A DNA stretch of 31,241 bases from positions 1 through 31,241 of the IMG/VR virus record IMGVR_UViG_3300034418_011721. One strand, 5' to 3'. Numbering within the stretch: position 1 is the stretch's first letter; every line of letters starts with the position of its first letter. Made by a program: the position numbers and the translations under genes. Source of the DNA: a virus. Positions 1-7,575 of this stretch are shown piece by piece. The notes under the pieces were generated by a model. It had not been told where the DNA came from and ran no database searches. It was given only the letters and a program-made list of their open reading frames with translations.

Positions 1-570
1 AAGAATCCGTTTACCATGACCAATTCTTCAACTCAAGTTTCTGTAAGTTTTCCTTTTAGTGGTTATCAAAACGGAGACTTTATAAGATTCTATGATGTTA
101 AAAGTCCTGTGGGAGGAGTTGCAATTTCTACGTTACAATTAGAAACTACTTTAAACGGAAATATTACAGCAACAGATACCTCTATTACTTTAACTGACAC
201 TTCTGCTTTTCCTAGTCAAGGATACATTGCAATTGAAAAAATAAATGCAACATCTGGATTATATGAAACTGAAACTATTTACTACAATGGTAATTCAGCA
301 AATGTTTTATCGAATTGTGTTCGAGGAACAGCTGCTCCTTTCAGAGGACAGACTCCCAAAAACACACCCGCAGGTGAACACTCAAGTGGAGCAAAAGTTT
401 ACGGTGCTTACGCAGTAACGATGGTTCCAACAGTAGTAGCACAAGCGGGACAACCTTCAACTGTTACAGAATTTAACAGTTTTACTTTTAATTTAATCAG
501 TGCTGCAAGTAGCACAGAAACGGGAGGCGGGTTCCAATGTTTAGCTGGACCTGTTAATGATAGAGCATGA
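1..570 (+). CDS. Virion structural protein, 5'-truncated
   Basis: The reading frame is open to the first base, so the gene probably begins upstream. The first in-window ATG, at base 16, has no Shine-Dalgarno sequence before it and lies inside what looks like a continuous beta-strand pattern. The visible part is about 189 residues, Thr/Ser/Asn-rich and without charged helices. Segments such as STQVSVSFPF followed by GDFIRFYDV resemble the short 'switch from dull to sharp turn' modules (HGL..GD.V.F) of phage tail tube and nozzle proteins; a comparable module occurs in the 646-residue protein at 9809. The stop overlaps the next start (ATGA, 567-570), so it is translationally coupled to the adaptor-like gene. 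A tail or head-tail interface role is inferred from neighbours and composition; no enzymatic motif is visible. Confidence 0.6.
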   Translation, partial: KNPFTMTNSSTQVSVSFPFSGYQNGDFIRFYDVKSPVGGVAISTLQLETTLNGNITATDTSITLTDTSAFPSQGYIAIEKINATSGLYETETIYYNGNSANVLSNCVRGTAAPFRGQTPKNTPAGEHSSGAKVYGAYAVTMVPTVVAQAGQPSTVTEFNSFTFNLISAASSTETGGGFQCLAGPVNDRA

Positions 571-1220
571 CATACACAGAATTAGTACAAAAAATTAGAG
601 ACTACACAGAAGTAGATGCAAATGTTTTAACTTCAACTATTATAGATGGATTTATTGAAAATGCAGAATTTAAAATTCTTAGAGAAGTTGATTCAGATAA
701 CAACAGAAGATATGCAACAGCTAACTTAATTACTTCAGATAGATTTATTTCAAGACCTGCAGGTTTATTAATTGTTAGATCTGCTCAAATTATTGATTCA
801 GATGGAAGTTCTCAACCAAACAATAGAGATTTTTTACAATATAGAGATACAAGTTTTATGTCAGAATTTAATCCTACGGAAGCTACTGGAGTACCTAAAT
901 ATTACAGCTTATGGGACGAACAAAACATTGTAGTAGCCCCTACACCCGATGCTACTTATACAATTCAGTTAAACTATATCTTGAAAGACCCTGGTTTATC
1001 TGCTACAAATACCACTACATATTTAAGCCAAAATTTTCCCAACGGCTTATTGTATGCATGCCTAGTAGAAGCTTACGGCTTTTTAAAAGGGCCCATTGAC
1101 ATGCTCCAGTTATATGATAAAAAATATAATGAAGCCGTCAAAGGATTCTCAATTGAACAAATGGGAAGACGAAGACGGGATGAATACCAAGCAGGTGTTC
1201 CTCGAATAGGAAAACAATAA
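567..1220 (+). CDS. Phage adaptor (head-tail connector) protein, SU10-type
   Basis: The 217-residue product has a helical N-terminus (TYTELVQKIRDYTE then a long helix ending NAEFKILREV). This is followed by a beta-rich middle with PAGLLIVRSA and a C-terminal helical bundle beginning GLLYACLVEAYGFLKGP. This order is typical of the phage SU10-like adaptor family, which sits between the portal ring and the nozzle in podoviruses. The C-terminus is basic (GRRRRDE). The start overlaps the preceding stop by ATGA. The family assignment comes from overall pattern recognition, not a search, but length and domain order fit well. Confidence 0.7.
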   Translation: MTYTELVQKIRDYTEVDANVLTSTIIDGFIENAEFKILREVDSDNNRRYATANLITSDRFISRPAGLLIVRSAQIIDSDGSSQPNNRDFLQYRDTSFMSEFNPTEATGVPKYYSLWDEQNIVVAPTPDATYTIQLNYILKDPGLSATNTTTYLSQNFPNGLLYACLVEAYGFLKGPIDMLQLYDKKYNEAVKGFSIEQMGRRRRDEYQAGVPRIGKQ

Positions 1221-1230
1221 GGAGATATAC
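1219..1230 (+). promoter_or_regulatory. Strong ribosome binding site resembling the T7 gene 10 leader
   Basis: AAGGAGATATAC lies eight bases before the ATG at 1232. The Shine-Dalgarno core is AAGGAG (1219-1224), overlapping the stop of the adaptor gene. The 12 bases match the T7 gene 10 leader known for very efficient translation. The site fixes the start of the 146-residue gene and predicts high expression of it. Confidence 0.7.
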
Positions 1231-1231
1231 T

Positions 1232-1672
1232 ATGGCTATAACACAAGCAATCGCAAATGCTTTTAAGAAACAATTATTAGAAGGTGATCAAAATTTTTCT
1301 TCATCTGGTGGTGATGTTTTTAAATTAGCGCTTTATACTTCTTCAGCAACTCTAAACTCAGCAACTACTTCATTCACAACTACAAACGAAGTTGCGAACA
1401 CAGGTACTTACGCATCGGGTGGTGATCCATTAGCAGGTCAAAATACTTCAATTGCATCAGGTGTTGCAATTGTAGACTTTGCAGATTTATCATTTACAGG
1501 TGTAACGTTGACAGCTAGAGGTGCAATGATCTACAATACATCTTCTGCAGTTACTAATGCAGCAGTTGCAATTTTAGATTTTGGAGCAGATAAAACAGCT
1601 ACATCAGGAACTTTCACAATACAGTTTCCGGCATTTACTACAGCAGCAGCTATATTAAGAATATCTGGTTAA
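1232..1672 (+). CDS. Small virion structural protein, unknown role
   Basis: The product has 146 residues, is rich in Ala, Thr and Ser, and has no cysteine. It begins with a short amphipathic helix (AITQAIANAFKKQLLEG) and then shows alternating beta-strand segments such as FKLALYTSSATL and GVAIVDFADLSFTGVTL. Proteins of this length and style recur in marine phage tail regions, usually unnamed. The excellent ribosome binding site suggests a protein needed in many copies. It is followed after ten bases by the first tail-fibre gene, which also has an AAGGAG site. A decoration, tail-knob or fibre-attachment subunit are all possible; I cannot choose between them. Confidence 0.6.
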   Translation: MAITQAIANAFKKQLLEGDQNFSSSGGDVFKLALYTSSATLNSATTSFTTTNEVANTGTYASGGDPLAGQNTSIASGVAIVDFADLSFTGVTLTARGAMIYNTSSAVTNAAVAILDFGADKTATSGTFTIQFPAFTTAAAILRISG

Positions 1673-1682
1673 GGAGAATTAA

Positions 1683-3551
1683 ATGGCGTTAGTCGTAAAC
1701 GATAGAGTTAAAGAAACCTCTACCACTACTGGTACGGGCGTTCTTACTCTTGCAGGAGCAGTAACAGGGTTTGAAACTTTTTCTAGTGCAATTGGAAATA
1801 CGAACACAACGTATTACGCAATTGTAAACACCGTTAATGCAGAATTTGAAGTTGGATTAGGAACAGTAGGAGCAGGTACTTTAACTAGGACTACTGTTAT
1901 ATCATCATCAAATTCTGATAGTGCAGTAGATTTTGCAGCGGGCACAAAAAATGTTTTCTGTACTTTACCGGCATCAAAATCAGTAATACTAGATGCAAGT
2001 GGAAACATTGTTGCAAACAATGGAAGTAACTTAACAGATTTAAATGCAAGTAATCTAACTTCAGGAACTGTTCCTGATGCAAGATTTCCAGCAACACTTC
2101 CAGCTTTAAATGGATCCGCACTAACAGCATTGAATGCAACACAATTAACTTCAGGTACAGTACCTGACGCAAGATTCCCATCAACACTTCCAGCTGCTAA
2201 TGGAAGTAATTTAACAGATTTAGTTGCTACAAATATAGCAACAGGTTTAGTTCCAACCGCAAGACTAGGAACTGGTACAGCTTCATCTACAACTTTTTTA
2301 GCAGGTGATCAAACTTACAAAACTATTACTGCAGACATTACAGCAGTCACAGCTGGGGATGGTTTAACAGGTGGCGGATCTTCAGGAGACGTTACATTAA
2401 ACGTTGGAGCTGGAAACTTAATTGATGTTCAAGCAGATCAAATAGATGTTGATCTTTCAGAATTAACTACATCTACATCAGACGCTGATGGAGATTTCTT
2501 TGCTGTAGTTGATGCAGCAAACGCACAGAAAAAACTTACAAAAGGCAATATTGCTATTTCAGGTTTTAATAATGACAGTGGATTCATTGATGGATCTGCT
2601 TTAAATGCTTCTAATTTAAGTTCAGGAACTGTTCCTGACGCAAGGTTTCCAGCGACTTTACCAGCTTTAAATGGAAGTGCTTTAACAAATTTAGATGCAG
2701 CTAATTTAGCGACTAATTTAGTTCCAACCGCAAGACTAGGTACAGGAACAGCTTCTTCTACAACTTTTTTAGCAGGGGATCAAACCTATAAGACTATTAC
2801 TGCAGATATTACAGGTGTTACAGCAGGTTCTGGTTTAACAGGTGGCGGAACTACAGGTGATGTTACATTAAACGTTGGTGCAGGTGCTCTTATTGATGTC
2901 ACAGCAGACGCTATCGATGTAGATTTATCAGAACTTACAACCTCTACTTCAAATGGAGATGGAGATTTTTTTGTTGTAGTTGATTCTTCTAATAATCAAA
3001 AAAAATTAACTAAAGGTAATATTAACAACTCAGGTTTTAATAATGACGCTGGCTACACAACAAACGTTGGTGACATTACAGGCGTTACAGCAGGATCTGG
3101 TTTAACAGGTGGTGGAGCTTCAGGTTCTGTTACCTTAAACGTTGGAGCTGGGACAGGTATTGATGTTGCAGCGGATGCAGTTTCAGTTGATGTATCAGAC
3201 TTTATGTCAAATGGTTCTAACAATAGAATTGTAACTGCAACAGGTACAGATGCAATGAACGCTGAAGCGAATTTAACATTTGATGGTTCTACCTTAACTG
3301 TAACTGGTGCCGCTTCTGTTGCAGGGCATATTACTCCAGGAACAAATGATACTTATGACTTAGGAGCTGTAGGAAATGTTTGGAGAAACATATACACTGG
3401 TGACTTACATTTATCTAACGAAGCAAAAGATGAAGGTAATGCTATTGATGGTACAAAAGGTAATTGGACAATCCAAGAGGGTGCTGAACATTTATATATT
3501 TTAAATAATAAATCAGGTAAAAAATATAAATTTAAGTTAGAGGAAATTTAA
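1683..3551 (+). CDS. Large tail fibre protein with tandem repeats
   Basis: The 622-residue fibre has an N-terminal domain (about 1-115) likely to attach to the virion. Repeated segments with signatures SGTVPDARFP, LVPTARLGTGTASSTTFL, GLTGGG..G.VTLNVGAG and DVDLSELTTSTS occupy about residues 115-505. A C-terminal cassette starts near residue 548 (NDTYDLGA, then WRNIYTGDLHLSN) and ends with a basic tail. The repeats are imperfect and in phase at 157 residues. The C-terminal cassette is also carried by the 234-residue fibre at 4804. The protein presumably forms a trimeric beta-helical or beta-prism shaft for host recognition. Its stop overlaps the start of a small gene (TAATG), a usual position for a fibre chaperone or assembly factor. 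Confidence 0.8.
   Translation: MALVVNDRVKETSTTTGTGVLTLAGAVTGFETFSSAIGNTNTTYYAIVNTVNAEFEVGLGTVGAGTLTRTTVISSSNSDSAVDFAAGTKNVFCTLPASKSVILDASGNIVANNGSNLTDLNASNLTSGTVPDARFPATLPALNGSALTALNATQLTSGTVPDARFPSTLPAANGSNLTDLVATNIATGLVPTARLGTGTASSTTFLAGDQTYKTITADITAVTAGDGLTGGGSSGDVTLNVGAGNLIDVQADQIDVDLSELTTSTSDADGDFFAVVDAANAQKKLTKGNIAISGFNNDSGFIDGSALNASNLSSGTVPDARFPATLPALNGSALTNLDAANLATNLVPTARLGTGTASSTTFLAGDQTYKTITADITGVTAGSGLTGGGTTGDVTLNVGAGALIDVTADAIDVDLSELTTSTSNGDGDFFVVVDSSNNQKKLTKGNINNSGFNNDAGYTTNVGDITGVTAGSGLTGGGASGSVTLNVGAGTGIDVAADAVSVDVSDFMSNGSNNRIVTATGTDAMNAEANLTFDGSTLTVTGAASVAGHITPGTNDTYDLGAVGNVWRNIYTGDLHLSNEAKDEGNAIDGTKGNWTIQEGAEHLYILNNKSGKKYKFKLEEI
2134..3057 (+). repeat. Two 471-base tandem repeat units within the tail fibre gene
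   Basis: Unit 1 (about 2134-2586) and unit 2 (about 2605-3057) align at a constant offset of 471 bases, or 157 codons. I checked this at four places: the SGTVPDARFP codons (2150 vs 2621), the VPTARL codons (2251 vs 2722), GLTGGG (2361 vs 2832) and SGFNND (2560 vs 3031). A third, partial copy of the GLTGGG module starts near 3099. The differences are mostly third-position changes, so the duplication is not very recent, or it is held by selection. It encodes fibre shaft modules. Confidence 0.85.
3326..3548 (+). repeat. C-terminal fibre cassette, copy 1
   Basis: This segment encodes NDTYDLGAV.NVWRNIYTGDLHLSN and the following GTKGNWT.QEG and basic tail. It matches 5271-5493 in the other fibre gene at an offset of about 1945 bases. 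Most differences are silent. Confidence 0.8.
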
Positions 3552-3763
3552 TGATTTTTAATTTTGACACAAAACAATACGATAGTGAAAAATTATCTGA
3601 TCAAGGTAAAATGTATTTATCAAAGCTTCAAAATATTGTTGCTAAAAAACAAAATTTAACTTTAGAATTTAATGATTTAGAAGTTTTACAAAAACATTAT
3701 TCTGATTTATTAAAACCAGAATTACCTAAAGAAGAAAAAGAAGAACAAAAAACAGGAGCCTAA
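3551..3763 (+). CDS. Small DUF6447-like protein, possible fibre accessory factor
   Basis: The 70-residue product begins with a short beta hairpin-like part (FNFDTKQYDSEKLSDQGK). A long helix follows (about residues 20-55: YLSKLQNIVAKKQNLTLEF then a second amphipathic stretch), and the tail is charged and rich in Glu/Lys. This pattern of a 'Y-D/S-L-S-D' head followed by one coiled-coil helix fits the small DUF6447-type proteins found beside marine phage tail fibres. The start overlaps the fibre stop (TAATG), so the two are co-translated. A role as tail fibre chaperone or assembly factor is inferred from position alone. Confidence 0.55.
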   Translation: MIFNFDTKQYDSEKLSDQGKMYLSKLQNIVAKKQNLTLEFNDLEVLQKHYSDLLKPELPKEEKEEQKTGA

Positions 3764-3766
3764 TTC

Positions 3767-4756
3767 ATGGCCCTAGGAGTTAGTGCATATTCAGAGACAC
3801 CTTTCGGTGCAGAGAATTCTAGTGTAATTGTATATCCATTAGGTATTGAGTTAACAGCTCAAGAAAATTCAGGTATTGTTGTTATAGATGTGGACGTTTC
3901 TGCAACTGGTCAAGCTTTGACATCTTCTGCTGGAACAGCAGATGGTTCTTCACTAGTTGACATTGGTTTAACTGGTCAAGCTTTAACTGCAGCAGAGGGG
4001 ACACTTGATCAATCTTCAAACCAAGAGATTGATGTAACAGGTTTTGATTTAAATCTTAACCTAGCTAATTCTACACATGATACTTTAACAGCTTTTGGCG
4101 AAGCACCTTTTGCAACATTAAGTCCAGCTACATTCCTTATTCCTGTTGAAGTAGAAGCGACCACTGGTGGTATTGTTGGAACATTCCCTCTACCTATGTC
4201 TTTAGGTAATGTTACCGAAATTACAGCAGATGCTCTTGTTAATTTAACAGGTTTCCCATTAACAATGCAGGAAAATACTCCAGGAGTTGTTGGAGATGCA
4301 AATGTTTCAATTACAGGATTTTCAACACCATTAGTTTTAGGAACTGCTCAAGGTTTTACTGATGTTACAACAGAAGATGTAACAGGTATAGGATTTAATA
4401 TAAACTTAGGAAGTGTTATTGCTTTCGCTGATGTAGATGTTTCAATCACAGGTTTCCCACTAACAATGCAGGAAAATGCTGCAACAGTTACTGGAGATGC
4501 TAACACTACCGCAACAGCTTTACCTATGACAGCTGCTCTTGGTACAGCTGTTTTAGACGCTAACACTTTAGTAGATTTAATTGGTTTTGATTTAACCATG
4601 CAGGAGGGAACTGCAACAGCACCAGATTCATTAGCTATATTAACAGGAATTGAAATGACAATGGCTGAAGGAAGTGTTGTAGGTCCTGTTATATGGAACC
4701 CAGTACCTACAGGTAATGCACCTATAGATCCTCCAGGTTGGAAAGAAGTAGCTTGA
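3767..4756 (+). CDS. Repeat-rich adhesin-like structural protein
   Basis: The 329-residue acidic protein has almost no Lys/Arg and no cysteine. It is built of short beta repeats of the form V.ITGF.LTMQEN...V.GDAN or TGQALT...GTAD. Two strong copies are 67 residues apart (codons for GFPLTMQEN at about 4250 and 4451), and a weaker one is near 4577. The N-terminal part (SAYSETPFGAENS) and a second FGEAPFATLSP motif near residue 110 look like repeated start modules. It has an AGGAG ribosome site and lies between two fibre genes, so it is probably a tail spike or adhesin shaft. Such repeat proteins are common and poorly named in marine phages; the receptor role is inferred. Confidence 0.6.
   Translation: MALGVSAYSETPFGAENSSVIVYPLGIELTAQENSGIVVIDVDVSATGQALTSSAGTADGSSLVDIGLTGQALTAAEGTLDQSSNQEIDVTGFDLNLNLANSTHDTLTAFGEAPFATLSPATFLIPVEVEATTGGIVGTFPLPMSLGNVTEITADALVNLTGFPLTMQENTPGVVGDANVSITGFSTPLVLGTAQGFTDVTTEDVTGIGFNINLGSVIAFADVDVSITGFPLTMQENAATVTGDANTTATALPMTAALGTAVLDANTLVDLIGFDLTMQEGTATAPDSLAILTGIEMTMAEGSVVGPVIWNPVPTGNAPIDPPGWKEVA
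4241..4618 (+). repeat. Internal 201-base repeats in the adhesin-like gene
   Basis: The segment 4241-4304 recurs at 4442-4505 (offset 201 bases, 67 codons) with the same TGFPLTMQEN core. A degenerate third copy with LIGFDLTMQEG lies at 4577-4618. Confidence 0.7.
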
Positions 4757-4781
4757 TTTATGGTGATAATATAATTATAAT
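4753..4781 (+). promoter_or_regulatory. Predicted sigma70-like promoter upstream of the second fibre
   Basis: A -35 element TTGATT (4753-4758) is separated by 17 bases from a perfect -10 TATAAT (4776-4781); a second TATAAT overlaps at 4770-4775. The gap before the fibre gene at 4804 is 47 bases, unusually wide for this genome, which supports a real signal. TATAATTATA is also palindromic, so chance in AT-rich DNA cannot be excluded. Confidence 0.45.
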
Positions 4782-4803
4782 TGTATATTTAGGAATTTAA
4801 AAA

Positions 4804-5508
4804 ATGGCAAATACTACATCAACAAGTTTAAAATTAACTGTACAAGCTACTGGAGAAAATTCAGGGACTTGGGGTCAAATTACTAATACTAATTTACTTA
4901 TTTTAGAGCAAGCTATTGGTGGATATGATGCAGTAGGTTTAAATGCAACCACTGGTGCAACCTTGACTTTTTCAAATGGTGTTTTATCAAATGGTAAAAA
5001 TCAAGTTTTAAGATTAACAGGAACTATTACAACTGCTGTTAATGTTACAATTCCAGACTCTATAGAAAAAACTTATTTAGTTGAAAATGCAACAACAGGT
5101 GCCTTTACCGTAACCTTTAAAACAACTAGTGGGACAGGAGCTACTTGGTCTACCACAGACAAAGGGTATAAAATTTTATATTCAGATGGAACTAATGTTG
5201 TAGATATTACAGCAGACTTAGGAGATATTACTGCTGGCGACGTTACTTCAGGGAGCATAACTGCTACAGGAAACATTGTACCTGGTGCAAATGATACTTA
5301 TGATCTAGGAGCTGTAAGTAATGTATGGAGAAACATATATACAGGAGACTTACATCTTTCTAATAAATTTAAAGAAAAAGGTAATATAGTTGATGGAACT
5401 AAAGGAAATTGGACTTTACAAGAAGGTGAAAGTGATATATTTATGATTAATAATATATCTGGAGAAAAATTTAAAATTAATTTATCTAAGATAAAAGGAG
5501 ATTCATAA
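4804..5508 (+). CDS. Short tail fibre protein sharing a C-terminal cassette
   Basis: The product has 234 residues. The N-terminus (TSLKLTVQATGENSGTWGQ, then NTNLLILEQAIGG) is the standard start of many marine phage fibre or baseplate-associated proteins, with a conserved GTWG turn. Beta-rich sequence follows to about residue 155. The C-terminal ~75 residues repeat the cassette of the 622-residue fibre (NDTYDLGAV, NVWRNIYTGDLHLSN, GTKGNWTLQEG). Two fibres with different N-terminal halves and a common C-terminus suggest either a shared attachment or chaperone-recognition tip, or a recombination hot spot for host-range change. It is preceded by a predicted promoter and its stop overlaps the collar gene start (TAATG). 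Confidence 0.75.
   Translation: MANTTSTSLKLTVQATGENSGTWGQITNTNLLILEQAIGGYDAVGLNATTGATLTFSNGVLSNGKNQVLRLTGTITTAVNVTIPDSIEKTYLVENATTGAFTVTFKTTSGTGATWSTTDKGYKILYSDGTNVVDITADLGDITAGDVTSGSITATGNIVPGANDTYDLGAVSNVWRNIYTGDLHLSNKFKEKGNIVDGTKGNWTLQEGESDIFMINNISGEKFKINLSKIKGDS
5271..5493 (+). repeat. C-terminal fibre cassette, copy 2
   Basis: This is the second copy of the segment at 3326-3548. The two copies share the amino acid pattern DTYDLGAV, NVWRNIYTGDLHLSN, GTKGNWT and QEG, with many synonymous differences. Confidence 0.8.
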
Positions 5509-6095
5509 TGGGACTATTTTCAGACGGAACAGAAATTATTAATGGGGGAGAACTACTAGAAGGTGGTATTCCTACAGCAACTATTGTTCCATGGACAGAT
5601 TCATCAGTACCATCTGGATTCTTAGAATGTAATGGTGCAGCAGTTTCAAGAACAACTTATTCTGCATTATTTGCAATTGTAGGTACTACTTACGGCGCAG
5701 GTAATGGTTCAACCACTTTTAACGTTCCTGATTTAGCAGATAACGTACCAGTTGGAAAATCTAATAACAAAGCTTTAGCATCTACAGGTGGAGCAAATAC
5801 TGTAACCTCAACAGGAAATGTTGCTGGTTCAACAGCAAATGCTACTTTATCGACACCGCAACTTTCTTCTCATAGTCACTCTGTCGCTTTAAACGCTGGT
5901 ATGACAGGTGGAGAACCTTTTACAGTACAACAAATTTCCAGACCTCAATTTGGTAATGGACAACCTATATCTGCTACCTCAGGTAATGCAGGAAGTGGTG
6001 GTGGTCACTCTCACAATATGAGTGCAAACTTTAGTGGTGATGCAACTTCCGTTGTTCAACCTTATTTAGCATTAATTTATATTATTAAAACTTAG
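5508..6095 (+). CDS. Tail collar domain protein
   Basis: This 195-residue protein has a clear phage tail collar domain (residues about 24-80): IVPWTDSSVPSGFLECNG, then a YSALFAIVGTTYG segment and the FNVPDLADNVPVG signature. The C-terminal part is Gly/Ser/Asn-rich. It contains two HxH pairs, SHSHS (His122/His124) and GGHSHN (His167/His169), which in T4 short and long tail fibres bind metal ions along the trimer axis. The chain ends with the hydrophobic LALIYIIK typical of this family. It therefore looks like a trimeric tip protein of the tail apparatus. An AAGGAG ribosome site lies before the start, which overlaps the previous stop. Confidence 0.85.
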   Translation: MGLFSDGTEIINGGELLEGGIPTATIVPWTDSSVPSGFLECNGAAVSRTTYSALFAIVGTTYGAGNGSTTFNVPDLADNVPVGKSNNKALASTGGANTVTSTGNVAGSTANATLSTPQLSSHSHSVALNAGMTGGEPFTVQQISRPQFGNGQPISATSGNAGSGGGHSHNMSANFSGDATSVVQPYLALIYIIKT

Positions 6096-6102
6096 GAGAA
6101 AA

Positions 6103-6489
6103 ATGGCAACGAACGCAACATGGACAGTAGTATTTGAGGACCAAACAGTTATTAAGCAGACAGGAGATGCTGCAAAAACTGGTTATATTATTAACGATGA
6201 TGTTTTTTGGAATCAATCTAAATTTTCAAACATTTGGGCTATTCAATATGGTACTTCAAATACTTCTGATGAAGTAGAATATAGAGATGGCACTCCTCAC
6301 TCTGCTTATGATTCCTCTGTATTAGGTGATATTAATGATTTTATTACAAGATGGGATTCAGCTCATTTAGCAAAGTTACAATCTGATTGGGACAACGATA
6401 ACCTTGTTAATGATGATGGTACTCCTGCTGAAACAGAAGCAGAAAAGATTTCTAGACTTGGGGCTAGACCAACTTCTTATTCTTCATAA
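6103..6489 (+). CDS. Conserved marine phage protein of unknown function
   Basis: The 128-residue acidic protein has a beta-rich first half (WTVVFEDQTVIKQTG, then FSNIWAIQYGT) and a helical second half (DFITRWDSAHLAKLQSDWD). Similar 'WTVVFEDK.II' proteins follow the collar or fibre genes in many marine phages, without assigned roles. AGGAG overlaps the stop of the collar gene. The last 13 bases overlap the 3' end of the opposite-strand dioxygenase operon, leaving no room for a classical terminator between the convergent units. Confidence 0.6.
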   Translation: MATNATWTVVFEDQTVIKQTGDAAKTGYIINDDVFWNQSKFSNIWAIQYGTSNTSDEVEYRDGTPHSAYDSSVLGDINDFITRWDSAHLAKLQSDWDNDNLVNDDGTPAETEAEKISRLGARPTSYSS

Positions 6490-6983
6490 TCTTCTATAAA
6501 CAAAGTTGCCGTAAATCTTTTAAGATTTACAATTTCACTTTTTTGAGGAGAGTGCATCCAATTAGACGGAAATAAAACAGCTCTGTTTTCTCTAAAACCT
6601 ACGTGAATATCCAATTCACCTTTAGTATAAAAAACAGTTCCATTAGTTACTGCAGTAGGCCCACTAATCATTATAAGAGCATTTAATTTAGAAAGTCCTA
6701 CATCATCGTGTGGAATAAAACGATTTAAATTTCTTTGATCTATTCCTGAACTATGTTGTATTTTATTAATTTTGATATTAAATTTTTTTTCAACTTGTTT
6801 AGTAAATATTTTTTCAATCGCTGGTTCGTATGTAAAATACCATCTATTACCATAAAAATTTTCTTGATTTTTTTCTGTAGTGCCTTCAAGAAAACAAGGT
6901 GAATAAAAAGCTTTATTCAAAGTAAAATCTTGTATAAATTTTAAATCATTTTCTTCAAAAAAATTATCTAATATTTTAATCAT
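6477..6983 (-). CDS. 2OG-Fe(II) dioxygenase-fold protein (operon gene 6)
   Basis: This 168-residue double-stranded beta-helix protein has a complete facial triad. HDD supplies His92 and Asp94 in FIPHDDVG, the distal His144 is in NWMHSP, and the 2-oxoglutarate-binding Arg156 is in KRFTATLF. The stretch GTVFYTKGELDIHVGFRENRAVLF matches the first gene of the operon (9230-9778, GTGFYHKGNLNTYIGFVENRAIFF) closely enough to call the two paralogues of the DUF6445-like 2OG group. It is the promoter-distal gene of the six-gene minus-strand operon and overlaps its upstream neighbour by eight bases. The substrate is unknown. Confidence 0.75.
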   Translation of the reverse strand: MIKILDNFFEENDLKFIQDFTLNKAFYSPCFLEGTTEKNQENFYGNRWYFTYEPAIEKIFTKQVEKKFNIKINKIQHSSGIDQRNLNRFIPHDDVGLSKLNALIMISGPTAVTNGTVFYTKGELDIHVGFRENRAVLFPSNWMHSPQKSEIVNLKRFTATLFIEDYEE

Positions 6984-7575
6984 TTTTAAGCATCATCCAA
7001 GAAGTTAAAATATATTTTTCATTAGATAGTGGTGAGTTACCTCTATGAACATATGGGAAACTTGCAGGCCAAATAACTATTCTACCTTTTTTAGGTTTTA
7101 CTCTTTTTGAGAAATGTAAAAATTCTGTTTCTCCTCCTTCTTTCACATCATTTAAATATATTGAAAAAGCAAAAGCACGCGATGCAGTATCGTATGTTCT
7201 TCCATGTTCAACATGCCAAACATGATATCCTTGAGTAGGTAATGTTTTTTGTATCTTTAGAGTGGTAAAATGAAGAGGTACTTGATCGTAAGTTTCTGAA
7301 GCACCTGTATTTTGATCATAATGAATCCAAGCTAACTCATAATTAACCATCATACTTTTTAATTCACTCCACCAAATGTTTAAATTATCCGGTGTTGCAA
7401 AATATTGATTATCGTGTTTATGTAATACCGATGCATTTTCAAATTGAATTCTATTTAATGTTTTATTAAATTTATTTTGATCTTCAAACAATTTAATCGC
7501 TTTGTCACATTCTTCTGGTAAAATGTAGTTATCGTAAACTCCAATAAAATTTTCTATGTTAGCTGTTTTTTTCAT
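6976..7575 (-). CDS. Prolyl-4-hydroxylase-like 2OG-Fe(II) oxygenase with HxE ligand pair (operon gene 5)
   Basis: The 199-residue product has the core layout of the prolyl 4-hydroxylase family: YHVWHVEHG (His118, His121, Glu123), then FSIYLNDVKEGGETEFL, KPKKGRIVIWPASF, distal His177 in YVHRGNSPLS and Lys187 in EKYILTSW. The usual HxD is replaced by HxE, a variant seen in the phage subgroup with the YHxWHxE signature. Lysine instead of arginine as the 2OG carboxylate partner is normal for P4H enzymes. It overlaps gene 4 by 17 bases and gene 6 by 8. Peptidyl proline hydroxylation is possible but not shown. Confidence 0.8.
   Translation of the reverse strand: MKKTANIENFIGVYDNYILPEECDKAIKLFEDQNKFNKTLNRIQFENASVLHKHDNQYFATPDNLNIWWSELKSMMVNYELAWIHYDQNTGASETYDQVPLHFTTLKIQKTLPTQGYHVWHVEHGRTYDTASRAFAFSIYLNDVKEGGETEFLHFSKRVKPKKGRIVIWPASFPYVHRGNSPLSNEKYILTSWMMLKND

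Noticed and set aside
1897-2187. A 96-codon minus-strand Leu/His-rich frame in the fibre gene
   Set aside because: It arises from the repetitive plus-strand fibre codons and has no start signal.
2134-3120. CRISPR-like periodic repeats
   Set aside because: The repeats are in frame, protein-coding and imperfect with 471-base spacing; there are no short direct repeats with unique spacers.
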